From Lachnoclostridium sp. (GTDB lineage: Bacteria > Bacillota > Clostridia > Lachnospirales > Lachnospiraceae), in NCBI GenBank assembly GCA_003445895.1, contig DMCD01000139.1, positions 1 to 16,241 of the forward strand: a stretch of 16,241 nt of DNA. Direction: 5' to 3'. The position numbers were made by a program, and so were the translations under genes. Of the stretch, positions 5,905 through 13,263 are shown in pieces. Under the pieces are notes generated by a model, which was given only the letters and a program-made list of their open reading frames with translations, was not told the origin of the DNA and did no database searches. The number at the start of each line of letters is the position of its first letter. The stretch's first letter is position 1.

Positions 5905-5931
5905 AAGGACCCGGCACCTGGCCGGGTCCTT
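5905..5931 (-). terminator. Terminator of the dehydrogenase operon
   Basis: aaggacccggc (5905-5915) and gccgggtcctt (5921-5931) form an 11-bp perfect stem with a 5-base loop; the minus strand continues TTTCGTTTCG. It ends the five-gene operon 65 bases after its last stop codon and isolates marR. Confidence 0.82.
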
Positions 5932-5995
5932 CTTATGTGAGTTATTCAGGTTTGTTACCCACTGCCTGTAGAGGCGGGGACATCCCCCACTGTAG

Positions 5996-7141
5996 TTATA
6001 CAACCGCCGGCTCCAGAAGGAGCTTTCCGGTCTTATAGCGCTCTTTGCTGAACATGGTGATATCCATGGAATCCTCCATGCCCGCGATCTTGTTGGCCAT
6101 CAGGATGCCGATACGCGGCGATACCATGAAGCCGTGGCCGGAGAATCCGCAGACGCTCCAGAAGCCCTTGGCTTCCTTTGCCTCGTCGATGACCGGGTTG
6201 CAGTCCGGGCTCATGTCATACTGGCCGGCCCACTGGCGGATAACCTTCAGCTTCCGGAGAATCGGCAGCGCCTCGCACATGACGGCACAGTTCTTCTCCA
6301 GGAACTGCCAGCTGGAATTGAAATTGAAGCTGGGTTCTTCCTTCGGTCCGATACCCATGACAAAGCTGCCGTGAGGTGTCTGCTGCACGTAGTAGGACCG
6401 GGCAAAGGACATCAGCATCATGTCATAGATGGGAGCCACGGGCTCGGTGACCAGGGCCTGGTGACGCTCGGAGTAGACCGGGATTTCCTCCCCGACCATG
6501 GCTGCCAGCTCCGGTGCGCGGACATTGGCGCAGTTGATGACAATATTGGCCTCAAAGTCGCCCCGGGTGGTCTTCACGCCGGCGATTCTGCCCGCCTTTG
6601 TGGTAAGGCCGGTAACCTCGGTGTATGTCAGGAACTCCACGCCCATCCGCTTTGCGCCCGTAGCGTAAGCCTGGGTGCACTGGAACGGATCCGCATGGCC
6701 GTCCTTCTGGCAGAAGGTTCCGCCGTACATTCCCTCGGTGTTGATGCCCGGCATCATCTCTTTAATCTGCTGCAGGTCAACGGCATAGCTGTCGATGCCC
6801 AGCTTGTGCTGTACTTCCAGATTCTTGTGGAACTGATCCCACTCCTTCTCGGTGTAAGCCACCAGAAGGTATCCGCCCTGGTGGAGACCGCAGTTTCTCT
6901 TGTAGCCGGTATACTCCTCCAGATGTTCAAAGATATGGGTGCTTTCCAGGGCGATCCGGGCATTCAGCTCGGAACCCCACTGCTGGCGGATACCCGCGCC
7001 GCAGCGGCCGGTAGCTCCCGCATCCAGAAACCGCTTCTCAATCAGAAGCACGTCGGTGATTCCTCTTTTGGCAAGCTCGAAGGCTGTGGCGCAGCCGACG
7101 ATTCCGCCGCCGATTATGATAACGTCATATCCCGCTTTCAT
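5996..7141 (-). CDS. DAO-type FAD-dependent oxidoreductase (catalytic subunit)
   Basis: A 381-residue flavoprotein of the D-amino-acid oxidase/sarcosine oxidase beta superfamily. The Rossmann FAD motif is at the N-terminus (DVIIIGGGIVGCATAFELAKRG, about 6-27), followed by the second FAD contact GATGRCGAGIRQQWG (about 43-57). The C-terminal signature WSVCGFSGHGFMVSPRIGILMANKI is the usual flavin-closing segment of sarcosine oxidase beta, HcnC and LhpB-like subunits. It would oxidise a secondary amine or imino acid (sarcosine, proline, hydroxyproline and similar) and hand electrons to the other subunits. Its start ATG 7141 overlaps the stop of the preceding gene by one base, so the two are translationally coupled. 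It is the last gene of five. The substrate cannot be read from the sequence, and no epimerase or deaminase gene is next to it. Confidence 0.88.
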   Translation of the reverse strand: MKAGYDVIIIGGGIVGCATAFELAKRGITDVLLIEKRFLDAGATGRCGAGIRQQWGSELNARIALESTHIFEHLEEYTGYKRNCGLHQGGYLLVAYTEKEWDQFHKNLEVQHKLGIDSYAVDLQQIKEMMPGINTEGMYGGTFCQKDGHADPFQCTQAYATGAKRMGVEFLTYTEVTGLTTKAGRIAGVKTTRGDFEANIVINCANVRAPELAAMVGEEIPVYSERHQALVTEPVAPIYDMMLMSFARSYYVQQTPHGSFVMGIGPKEEPSFNFNSSWQFLEKNCAVMCEALPILRKLKVIRQWAGQYDMSPDCNPVIDEAKEAKGFWSVCGFSGHGFMVSPRIGILMANKIAGMEDSMDITMFSKERYKTGKLLLEPAVV

Positions 7142-7446
7142 CAGCCTTCGCCTCCCTTCTCTTCCTTCTGTGCCTCCAGCCAGGCATCCGCCAGAACGCC
7201 CATGGAGATGGGCTTGGTCGGCGGCCGGAAGGTACTCATCAGAACCTCTTCCATCGGAATCTTATAGTAATTGGAAAGTTCCTGGGCAATCAGCATGCGG
7301 CAGGTTCTTCCCTGGCACGGGCCCATGCCCGCGCGGCTGACTCTCTTAATCTCATCTATCGTGCAGTACCCTTCCTCAATCAGCGCAAGGATATCCTCGC
7401 GGGTCAGGTCTTCACAGCGGCAGACGATCGTATTCTTATTATCCAT
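7141..7446 (-). CDS. BFD-like (2Fe-2S)-binding subunit
   Basis: A 101-residue protein with the BFD-like 2Fe-2S motif: C-x-C (Cys9, Cys11 in VCRCE) and C-x4-C (Cys44, Cys49 in GPCQGRTC). In HcnB/OoxA-type proteins this domain is the C-terminal part of the FAD/NAD subunit; here it is a separate gene. It should pass electrons between the DAO-type flavoprotein and the other subunits. ATG 7446 is chosen; a GTG at 7455 is in frame but too close to the AAGGG for use as ribosome site. The C-terminal 35 residues (SMGVLADAWLEAQKEEKGGEG) are a variable tail. The stop overlaps the next start by one base. Confidence 0.85.
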   Translation of the reverse strand: MDNKNTIVCRCEDLTREDILALIEEGYCTIDEIKRVSRAGMGPCQGRTCRMLIAQELSNYYKIPMEEVLMSTFRPPTKPISMGVLADAWLEAQKEEKGGEG

Positions 7447-7462
7447 ACTCTGCACCGCCCTT

Positions 7463-7957
7463 CTACTGTGCTGCTGCCGGCCGGATGTTCCGGACCGTCA
7501 TCGCCAGATCCTTCGGCACCGCGATGCCGATGACCCAGGTCATGTTCTTCTCGCCGCCGGAGACGGCGCTTACAACTTCAAAGCATCCCACTTCTTGGCC
7601 GGCACGGTCAAGTCCCGTTACGAAATCGCCCTTCTTCGGTACGGGCAGGAATTCGTAGGGAATCTTCACCAGCGCGCGGTCATCGCTCCAGGTATAGTCC
7701 ACCACAAAGATGGCCAGTCCCGGACAGCGGGAAATGCACAGACTGCAGCCGTTGCACACATCATAATCAATCTTCGGCGTCGCATTGATATCGGGCTCCA
7801 CGGTGAGAGCCTTTTTCACGCAGGCCTTTGCACAGGGGTTGCAGGGAATATTCTGGAAGCATTCGGTGATGGCAAATGCGCCCTTTTTCATTCTCTCCTC
7901 GGAGGGAAGAACTGCCGCCAGGTCCTCCGCAGTCGGAATACCGTCCTGATATAACAT
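7463..7957 (-). CDS. 2[4Fe-4S] ferredoxin-type subunit
   Basis: A 164-residue protein with two cysteine groups: C33-x5-C39-x2-C42-x3-C46 and the canonical C68-x2-C71-x2-C74-x3-C78-P. Together these suit two 4Fe-4S clusters, though the first has a wider first spacing than a standard ferredoxin. The C-terminal half (about 85-164) is mostly beta-rich and not recognised. The start ATG 7957 overlaps the stop of the FAD/NAD gene by one base and is preceded by GGGAGG. It is probably the electron outlet of the dehydrogenase, to ferredoxin or another low-potential carrier. Such a subunit is absent from the aerobic sarcosine oxidase and hydrogen cyanide synthase complexes as I know them, which makes it the mark of the anaerobic version; that is inference. 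Confidence 0.85.
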   Translation of the reverse strand: MLYQDGIPTAEDLAAVLPSEERMKKGAFAITECFQNIPCNPCAKACVKKALTVEPDINATPKIDYDVCNGCSLCISRCPGLAIFVVDYTWSDDRALVKIPYEFLPVPKKGDFVTGLDRAGQEVGCFEVVSAVSGGEKNMTWVIGIAVPKDLAMTVRNIRPAAAQ

Positions 7958-9051
7958 TATCTTCGACCTCCCTTCGCAATCTCTTTCTCCAGACCGGCGC
8001 GGATCTTTGCGCCCATCGGGCCGGAACGAAGCACCTGCAGCTCCTTCACCGCATCTGCTTTCAGGGCCGCAGCCTTCTCCGGATCATATCCCAGGCTCTC
8101 CGCCACGGCGTAGCCGGCGATCATGCCCTCCACCATGGCAGAGGAAGCTTCCTCGATGCCGGTGGCATCGCCTGCCACGTAGATGCCCGGAACCGATGTC
8201 ATCAGGTTCTCATCCAGTACCGGCACATGACCGGACAGCTCGCGGATGAATTCCATATGGCATCCCGCCTGCCACAGAAGCTCTGTGAGCGGGGTAAGTC
8301 CTACGGCGAGGCACAGGGTATCGCACTTGATATCCTCTTCCGTGCCCGGAATCTGCTGGAACTTATCATCCAGCTGCACGATCACAACGCCCTCCAGCTT
8401 TCCGTCTCCGTAGGCTTCCTTCACGGTATATCCGGTACGGATCGGCACGCCGGCGCGGGCGATCTTGGAAGCGTGCACGAGATATCCGCCGATACGGGGT
8501 GCTGCCTCCACCAGGCTTACCACCTTTACGCCTGCCTGCATCATCTGATAGGAAACGATGAGGCCGATATTTCCTGCACCTACCATGACGGCGCGCTCTG
8601 CCGGGAGAACGCCGTACACATTCATCAGGGTCTGAACCGCACCGGCTCCGTAGATACCCGGAAGGTCATTGTTCGGGAACTCCAGGAACTTCTCGGAAGC
8701 GCCGGTCGCCACGATGGTCTTCTGCGGGCGGAACTTCAGGTGCTTATTCTCATGAAGCACGGTCACCACACCGTCCTCATAGATGCCCAGCACATCCGCT
8801 TCTGTCAGCAGTTCAATGTTCGGATTCTTCTCTATCTTCTCCAGAAGGAAATCGCCGATATGAATTCCCCGGTCGCCTGCATACTGTTTTTCGGAACCGA
8901 AGAACTTATGGGTCTGTTTCACCAGCTGGCCGCCGGCGGCGTCATACCGCTCGCAGAGCACCACATGGGCGCCCATGGAGGCTGCCGCATCCGCAGCACA
9001 GAGTCCCGCGGGACCTCCGCCGATGACGAGAACTTCCACGTCTCTAATCAT
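7957..9051 (-). CDS. NAD(P)/FAD-dependent oxidoreductase subunit
   Basis: A 364-residue protein of the pyridine nucleotide-disulfide oxidoreductase fold. The first Rossmann motif VLVIGGGPAGLCAADAAASMG (about 7-27) binds FAD; the second VMVGAGNIGLIVSYQMMQAGVKVVSLVEAA (about 155-184) should bind NAD(P); GIYVAGDATGIEEASSAMVEG near the end closes the FAD site. There is no redox CxxxxC pair, so it is not a disulfide reductase. It corresponds to HcnB/OoxA alpha/LhpF-type subunits but lacks their C-terminal BFD domain, which is a separate gene two positions on. I chose ATG 9051, with AAAGGGGG nine bases before it; the open frame reaches 9087 but only by running into the previous gene. It overlaps that gene by 8 bases. 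Confidence 0.88.
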   Translation of the reverse strand: MIRDVEVLVIGGGPAGLCAADAAASMGAHVVLCERYDAAGGQLVKQTHKFFGSEKQYAGDRGIHIGDFLLEKIEKNPNIELLTEADVLGIYEDGVVTVLHENKHLKFRPQKTIVATGASEKFLEFPNNDLPGIYGAGAVQTLMNVYGVLPAERAVMVGAGNIGLIVSYQMMQAGVKVVSLVEAAPRIGGYLVHASKIARAGVPIRTGYTVKEAYGDGKLEGVVIVQLDDKFQQIPGTEEDIKCDTLCLAVGLTPLTELLWQAGCHMEFIRELSGHVPVLDENLMTSVPGIYVAGDATGIEEASSAMVEGMIAGYAVAESLGYDPEKAAALKADAVKELQVLRSGPMGAKIRAGLEKEIAKGGRR

Positions 9052-9355
9052 GCTGTACAACCCCCTTTCCTTCCTGCTCGCGCACATCCATATCCGCCTT
9101 CACCTTCGTGATACAGACACGGACATTTGGCTCGCCGTTCACGGTCATAAAGCAGGACGAGCAGTTGCCGATGGCACAGAAAAGGCCTCTCGGTCTGTGC
9201 AGATTCTGACTGTGACCCAGCTCACGGATGCCTGCCGCATGCAGGGCCGCCGCGATGGTCTCCCCGGTATAGCCTTCCACCGGGGCGCCGTTGAAGAAGA
9301 AGGTAACCTTCTCCCCACGGTTAAATTGCAGAATCGGATGTTCTGAAATTCTCAT
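9044..9355 (-). CDS. HcnA-like (2Fe-2S) ferredoxin subunit
   Basis: A 103-residue plant-type 2Fe-2S protein (Fer2_4 group, like HcnA and the sarcosine oxidase alpha N-terminus). Cysteines C60, C65, C68 and C81 give the expected C-x4-C-x2-C...C binding set, in the segment RPRGLFCAIGNCSSCFMTVNG...VRVCIT. The N-terminal part FFFNGAPVEGYTGETIAAALHAAG is the family's beta-grasp beginning. It is the first gene of the five-gene operon, with AGGAGG 8 bases before ATG 9355. The AraC-type regulator gene ends 58 bases upstream on the same strand, so it probably controls this operon. Confidence 0.88.
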   Translation of the reverse strand: MRISEHPILQFNRGEKVTFFFNGAPVEGYTGETIAAALHAAGIRELGHSQNLHRPRGLFCAIGNCSSCFMTVNGEPNVRVCITKVKADMDVREQEGKGVVQHD

Positions 9356-9386
9356 CGTGTTTTCCTCCTTAAAATTGTAGATATAT

Positions 9387-9408
9387 AAAATCCGGACGAA
9401 TCCGATTT
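9387..9408 (-). terminator. Weak hairpin between AraC gene and operon
   Basis: AAATCC-GGA and TCC-GATTT pair (one bulge) around a CGAA loop, which reads TTCG on the minus strand. The stem runs into TTTTATATAT on that strand, which could end AraC transcription or act as an attenuator for the operon. The stem is only 8 bp, so the call is weak; it may also be part of the AraC-type protein's binding region. Confidence 0.4.
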
Positions 9409-9413
9409 CAGTT

Positions 9414-10136
9414 TTACTGTTTGGTTCCCTGTCCCTTCTGCAGCCTGCGGAACTGGTTCGGCGTCATCCCCGTGGTCTCCCGGAACATCCGGGTAAAGCT
9501 TGAGGCGTTGGTGTACCCCACCTGCATGGCCACATCGATGATGCGGTACCGGGTCGTCTGCAGAATCTCCTTCGCCTTCTCCATCCGGACCATGCGGATG
9601 TAGTCGCTGGGAATGTATCCCACCTCCTGCTTGAACAGGGCGGCAAAATAGGATGGATTGTAGTTTTCCATCTCCGCCAGTCCCGCGATGGAGATATCCT
9701 CGGCGTAATGCTCCCGGATATAGCGGACCGCGCGCATCTGGTTGTCATCCACCAGCTTGTCGTAGAGATAATAGAAAAGATACCGCAGGGAATCGTTCTG
9801 GGGCCCGTTGGTCCGCACCTCCTGCTTGATCAGGGAAATAAGCGGCTGAAGCTCTTCCGAAATCTCCCGGACACAGTGCTCCGTGAGGAATACCAGGTCC
9901 ACGGCCTTCACCATCTCCGCCGGGATATTCAGGGTCAGGGCCCTTCCGCTGCAGGAATAATCATGCTCCACATCCGGCGGGATAAAGCCGATCTCCTTCG
10001 GACTGACATAATGGTCCGCATCGAAAAATCGGAAATAGAATTCATTCTCCAGGGTGATGATGATATGTCCGTGACTGTGTCGGTGGGTCTGCACATTCTG
10101 GTTGGTATTGAATGTATAAACGGAAATCGCTGCCAT
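9414..10136 (-). CDS. AraC-family transcriptional regulator
   Basis: A 240-residue regulator. Residues 1-100 form a cupin-like sensor domain with a His cluster (HRHSHGH, 18-24) and IGFIPPDVEHDYSC, typical of AraC ligand-binding domains. The C-terminal 100 residues hold two helix-turn-helices: EDISIAGLAEMENYNPSYFAALFKQEVGYIPSDYIRMVRMEKAKEILQTTRYRIIDVAMQVGYTNASSFTRMFRETTGMTPNQFRR, the full AraC signature. The start ATG 10136 has AAAGGA five bases before it. It lies directly upstream of the dehydrogenase operon on the same strand and likely activates it in response to the substrate or product; the ligand is unknown. An extended -10 (TGGTATAGT) at about 10221-10229 is the likely promoter. Confidence 0.92.
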   Translation of the reverse strand: MAAISVYTFNTNQNVQTHRHSHGHIIITLENEFYFRFFDADHYVSPKEIGFIPPDVEHDYSCSGRALTLNIPAEMVKAVDLVFLTEHCVREISEELQPLISLIKQEVRTNGPQNDSLRYLFYYLYDKLVDDNQMRAVRYIREHYAEDISIAGLAEMENYNPSYFAALFKQEVGYIPSDYIRMVRMEKAKEILQTTRYRIIDVAMQVGYTNASSFTRMFRETTGMTPNQFRRLQKGQGTKQ

Positions 10137-10220
10137 AACAGTCCTTTCTGTTCTGCTGCAAGACTTCAGTTACAGATTAGCATATTTGTCTCGATGAAAA
10201 TGTGCTGGATCCAAGATATA

Positions 10221-10229
10221 ACTATACCA
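10221..10229 (-). promoter_or_regulatory. Extended -10 of AraC-type gene
   Basis: The minus strand reads TGGTATAGT (TATAGT at 10226-10221), an extended -10. The matching -35 (TCGCCG) is poor. It would give a leader of about 78 bases. Confidence 0.5.
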
Positions 10230-10261
10230 CAACGCATGTCCCGCGGCGATACCATTTCCCT

Positions 10262-10310
10262 AAAAAAAGAGAGCGCCGCTTCAGAAACTTTCGTTTCTGA
10301 AATGACGCTC
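10262..10310 (-). terminator. Strong terminator of the cstA operon
   Basis: GAGCG (10271-10275) pairs with CGCTC (10306-10310) and TTCAGAAAC (10280-10288) with GTTTCTGAA (10293-10301) around a 4-base loop. The minus strand then carries seven T (10268-10262). It closes the cstA operon just before the AraC-type promoter. Confidence 0.9.
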
Positions 10311-10332
10311 ATTCTTATTCATATAGCGTTTT

Positions 10333-10668
10333 TCATTCTGCAGAGGGAAGCTTCAGGGCCAGCAGAATCTGCTGACTCTTCTCCTTCTCCGTGTCCAGAA
10401 CCATGTCCGTTTCGCCAAACTTTAGTCTCACGCCGGGCACTTCCATCGCAAAGGGACACACGCCGTTTTCCGACTGAATGACTCTGGTCACCGGCCGGAT
10501 GCCCGTAATCTCGCGAAGGGGAAGGTATTCCCAGGCAAAGCCCGCCGGAAAGTACAGTGCCTTTTCCCCGAGGCGGTACTTTTCCAGTCTCCTGCTTTTC
10601 CGGAAATCCTCCGTTACCCCTTCCAGTGTCTCACTTCCCGGAAGGGGACGAAGTCTGTGAAATATCAT
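10333..10668 (-). CDS. Uncharacterised 111-residue protein in cstA operon
   Basis: Not recognised. It has no signal peptide or membrane span. The body (EKYRLGEKALYFPAGFAWEYLPLREITGIRPVTRVIQ...VPGVRLKFGETDMVLDTEKEKSQQILLALKL, about 29-106) is a run of short beta strands with a C-terminal helix, in a pattern like small PH-like domains; this is inference from sequence alone. Its start follows the cstA stop by 9 bases with only a weak ribosome site, so its translation is probably coupled to cstA. It is the third gene of the operon and ends before a strong terminator. It may modulate the transporter; nothing in it suggests an enzyme. Confidence 0.7.
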   Translation of the reverse strand: MIFHRLRPLPGSETLEGVTEDFRKSRRLEKYRLGEKALYFPAGFAWEYLPLREITGIRPVTRVIQSENGVCPFAMEVPGVRLKFGETDMVLDTEKEKSQQILLALKLPSAE

Positions 10669-10677
10669 AGTCTTTAT

Positions 10678-12390
10678 TTACGCCCTGTTCTTCTGGGCAG
10701 ACAGTGTCTTAAATGCGACAACTGCCAGGATGATGGAGAGAACTACCAGAAGTACGGCGATGCCGCCCTGGATGTAGTTCCACATATCTCCGCCTGCGGA
10801 GAACTTCGAAATAATGGTCTGGCACAGGGAAGTAATGGTGGCGATCAGCATGAATACCATGGGAATGAAGAACATCTTGTTGTTCTTGCCCATATCACCC
10901 AGCCATGCGCAGACAGCCATCAGTCCCAGAGCAGCAAGCAGCTGGTTTGCAGCACCGAACAGCGGCCAGATCTTGCTGTATCCGGTCATGCCCAGGGCAA
11001 TACCCAGAACTACAGTGATGATAGTGGAAACATAAGGATTGGTCAGGACAGCCTTTGCGCCCTTGGCATCCTTCACGGTCTCACCCTCTTCCAGCCAGAA
11101 CTCCTGGAACATGTAGCGGGCAAGACGGGTAGCGGTATCCAGAGAGGTCAGGCAGAATACGGAAACGGCCAGAACCAGCATCTGATACATAACAGACTGC
11201 ACGCCTTCTCCTGCGAAGGTACCGATCATGCGGGAAATGCCGGTAGCAAATACAACGGTCGGGGAACCGAACGGAACTTCACCCTTCGGAACCGCAGCCT
11301 CCTTCCACACATACGCTACTGCGCAGAGGGACAGAACGGCAACCACGCACTCTACGAGCATCATGCCGTAGCCGATGATCTGGGCGTCTTTTTCATTGTC
11401 CAGCTGCTTTGCGGTGGTACCGGAGGAAACCAGAGAGTGGAAACCGGAGATAGCGCCGCAGGCGATGGTAATGAACAGCGCCGGGAACAGGGAACCGCCT
11501 GCAAACAGGCCGTTTCCGCGTACTGCAGCATCACCGAAGGCCGGGATATCCAGAGCCGGATGTGCGCCGACAACACCGATGACTGCAACGATAAGCATGA
11601 AGTACAGAAGGAAGGAGCTCAGGTAGTCACGGGGCTGGAGAAGAATCCAGACCGGTGCAACGGAAGCTACCAGGATATAAAGACCCAGAACCCACATCCA
11701 TACATTGTAGGACAATGCTACCGGATGGAAGTTCAGGCCGAGTGCCACGATAATAACGATACCCACGATACCGCAGGCTGTTGCCGGGCCAATGGGCATG
11801 TTCTTCCGGTATACCATGTAACCGAAGATAATCGCCAGAACGATGAACAGAAGGGAAATCATTGCGGTGGAGAGGTTTGCCTCCAGAGCCGCGCCCTCCA
11901 GAGCCTTGCCTGCCGCGTTGGTTGCGCCGAAGGTTCCGGCAACGATGGATGCGAATGCTGCCACAACCAGAAGCAGGGTCAGATAGGCGAAGGTGATGAA
12001 CAGTCTCTTGGCTGTCTTGCCCATGGAGCTGTCGATAACCTCACCGATGGACTGTCCGTTGTGACGTACGGAAGCAAACAGAGCGCCGAAGTCATGGACG
12101 CTGCCGAAGAAGATGCCGCCGATGAGAACCCAGAGCAGAACCGGCACCCAGCCGAAGGCTGCTGCCTGGATCGGTCCGTTGATCGGGCCAGCGCCGGCGA
12201 TGGATGAGAAATGGTGTCCCATCAGAACCGGTGCTTTTGCGGGAACGTAGTCGATGCCGTCCTCCAGCTCGTGAGCCGGTGTCTTCCGGGACGGATCAAT
12301 TCCCCACTGTTTGGACAGCCATCCGCCGTAGCAGATGTAGCCGGCCAGAAGCACAACAATCGAAATGATCAGTACAATTGCTGCATTCAT
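10678..12390 (-). CDS. cstA: CstA-family carbon-starvation/peptide transporter
   Basis: A 570-residue membrane protein with many hydrophobic segments, beginning with MNAAIVLIISIVVLLAGYICYGGWLSKQWG. The CstA signatures are present: HHFSSIAGAGPINGPIQAAAFGWVPVLLWVLIGGIFFGSVHDFGALFASVRHNGQSIGEVI (about 59-118), and further C-terminal segments SGTTAKQLDNEKDAQIIGYGMMLVE and TSLDTATRLARYMFQE. CstA and its paralogue BtsT take up peptides and pyruvate in E. coli; the clostridial form is shorter (about 570 against about 700), and its substrate is not shown. The start ATG 12390 has AAGGAGG seven bases before it. The genes on either side are uncharacterised and of the same operon. The transporter would suit uptake of peptides or pyruvate by a fermenting anaerobe. 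Confidence 0.92.
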   Translation of the reverse strand: MNAAIVLIISIVVLLAGYICYGGWLSKQWGIDPSRKTPAHELEDGIDYVPAKAPVLMGHHFSSIAGAGPINGPIQAAAFGWVPVLLWVLIGGIFFGSVHDFGALFASVRHNGQSIGEVIDSSMGKTAKRLFITFAYLTLLLVVAAFASIVAGTFGATNAAGKALEGAALEANLSTAMISLLFIVLAIIFGYMVYRKNMPIGPATACGIVGIVIIVALGLNFHPVALSYNVWMWVLGLYILVASVAPVWILLQPRDYLSSFLLYFMLIVAVIGVVGAHPALDIPAFGDAAVRGNGLFAGGSLFPALFITIACGAISGFHSLVSSGTTAKQLDNEKDAQIIGYGMMLVECVVAVLSLCAVAYVWKEAAVPKGEVPFGSPTVVFATGISRMIGTFAGEGVQSVMYQMLVLAVSVFCLTSLDTATRLARYMFQEFWLEEGETVKDAKGAKAVLTNPYVSTIITVVLGIALGMTGYSKIWPLFGAANQLLAALGLMAVCAWLGDMGKNNKMFFIPMVFMLIATITSLCQTIISKFSAGGDMWNYIQGGIAVLLVVLSIILAVVAFKTLSAQKNRA

Positions 12391-12425
12391 AAAGTAACCT
12401 CCTTAAAGAGTTGATAATAGTATAC

Positions 12426-13019
12426 CTATATCGAACCTTCGCGCGGATTGCTCTCCTGCGCGTAAAGCTCGTTATAGCCTTTTGCCCCGCGGGCTGCCTC
12501 GGCAAATGCCTTCCGGTACATCTTGGCAAGAGACCTTCCTGCCCCGTTGGTAAATATCTGCTCTGTCTCCATATCCGCCACCACGAGTCTGGCCTCGGAG
12601 TGGCCCCGCATGGAAAACAGATACCCCTTGTCAAACCGGAAGCTCTTAATCGCCTTTTTGGCCGCCTCATCGGGTGTTTTCCTGCACAGGATGACAAAGG
12701 TGAGATAGGTATACATGTGATCCTTTTCCGGATACTTCTCCCCTCCGCGGACCAGAACCGGTTCCATGTAGTCGGTCACATGTCCCATCAGCTCCGTCAG
12801 AAGGTGCGGACTGCAGGCATCCTCCGTCAGAAAGAAGGCGTGCTCATAAGCCTTCACCGACCACAGTTTTGCTTTTTTCACCAGAACATACTTTTCTCCC
12901 AGAGAAGAAAAATATCCATACGCCGTGTACTCCCGGCCGTCTATCACGCGGTTCTTTTCTATATCAAAGGTCCCGGCATATTTTGCCAGAATGATATTTA
13001 AATACGATGCCTGATCCAT
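12426..13019 (-). CDS. Uncharacterised 197-residue protein before cstA
   Basis: Not recognised as a named family. It is soluble: no signal peptide or membrane span. The sequence has an alternating aromatic and basic character (AKYAGTFDIEKNRVIDGREYTAYGYFSSLGEKYVLVKKAKLWSVKAYEHAFFL at about 12-63) and a C-terminal part with FSMRGHSEARLVVADMETEQIFTNGAGRSLAKMYRKAF. The start ATG 13019 follows AAAGGA by about nine bases. Two overlapping sigma-A promoters lie 70-110 bases upstream. The stop is 35 bases before cstA, with no terminator between, so it is the first gene of the cstA operon. It may regulate or cooperate with the transporter, which is inference from position only. Confidence 0.72.
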   Translation of the reverse strand: MDQASYLNIILAKYAGTFDIEKNRVIDGREYTAYGYFSSLGEKYVLVKKAKLWSVKAYEHAFFLTEDACSPHLLTELMGHVTDYMEPVLVRGGEKYPEKDHMYTYLTFVILCRKTPDEAAKKAIKSFRFDKGYLFSMRGHSEARLVVADMETEQIFTNGAGRSLAKMYRKAFAEAARGAKGYNELYAQESNPREGSI

Positions 13020-13044
13020 GAAACTAAATCCTTTTCGGCTGGCC

Positions 13045-13057
13045 GCGGACCTTCCGC
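13045..13057 (-). repeat. Hairpin in 5'-UTR of cstA operon
   Basis: GCGGA (13045-13049) and TCCGC (13053-13057) pair around a 3-base loop; GGCC copies at 13041-13044 and 13062-13065 extend it. It lies in the leader of the first gene of the cstA operon, some 20 bases ahead of its ribosome site. A role in mRNA stability is possible. Confidence 0.35.
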
Positions 13058-13083
13058 TGCCCGGCCTGCATTTTTTCCAATTA

Positions 13084-13122
13084 TTTATACACTCTTTATA
13101 AAAATTTTACAATATGGAGCAA
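13084..13122 (-). promoter_or_regulatory. Promoters of the cstA operon
   Basis: Two overlapping candidates on the minus strand: TTGTAA (13112-13107) and TATAAA (13089-13084) with 17 bases between, and TTGCTC (13122-13117) with TATAAA (13100-13095) with 16 bases. The stretch is markedly AT-rich compared with the genes. Confidence 0.6.
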
Positions 13123-13154
13123 AACCATAATCAACATTTTTGCCGGCAGTGTTC

Positions 13155-13183
13155 AAAAAAAAGAGGGTTTTCGGCCCTCTTTT
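13155..13183 (-). terminator. Terminator of homocysteine methyltransferase gene
   Basis: AAAAGAGGG (13159-13167) and CCCTCTTTT (13175-13183) form a 9-bp stem; the minus strand ends in eight T (13162-13155). It lies about 80 bases after the stop codon of the methyltransferase gene. Confidence 0.9.
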
Positions 13184-13263
13184 CGTAAGTGTGAAAACTA
13201 TTTGTTATCTATCGTATAATATGAATTCATATTCTTAAAAAATGAAATTTTATGCCTTCAATT

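Noticed and set aside
5963..5995. GGGGA/TCCCC palindrome after the DAO-type gene as a second terminator
   Set aside because: The loop is only two bases and no T-run follows; the hairpin at 5905-5931 is a far better terminator.
6134..7267. Plus-strand open frame opposite the DAO-type gene
   Set aside because: Mirror of a well-supported flavoprotein gene; crosses the overlap of two real genes.
10657..12207. Plus-strand open frame of 516 codons opposite cstA
   Set aside because: Antisense to an unmistakable CstA protein; Cys/His/Gln-rich composition typical of an antisense frame.
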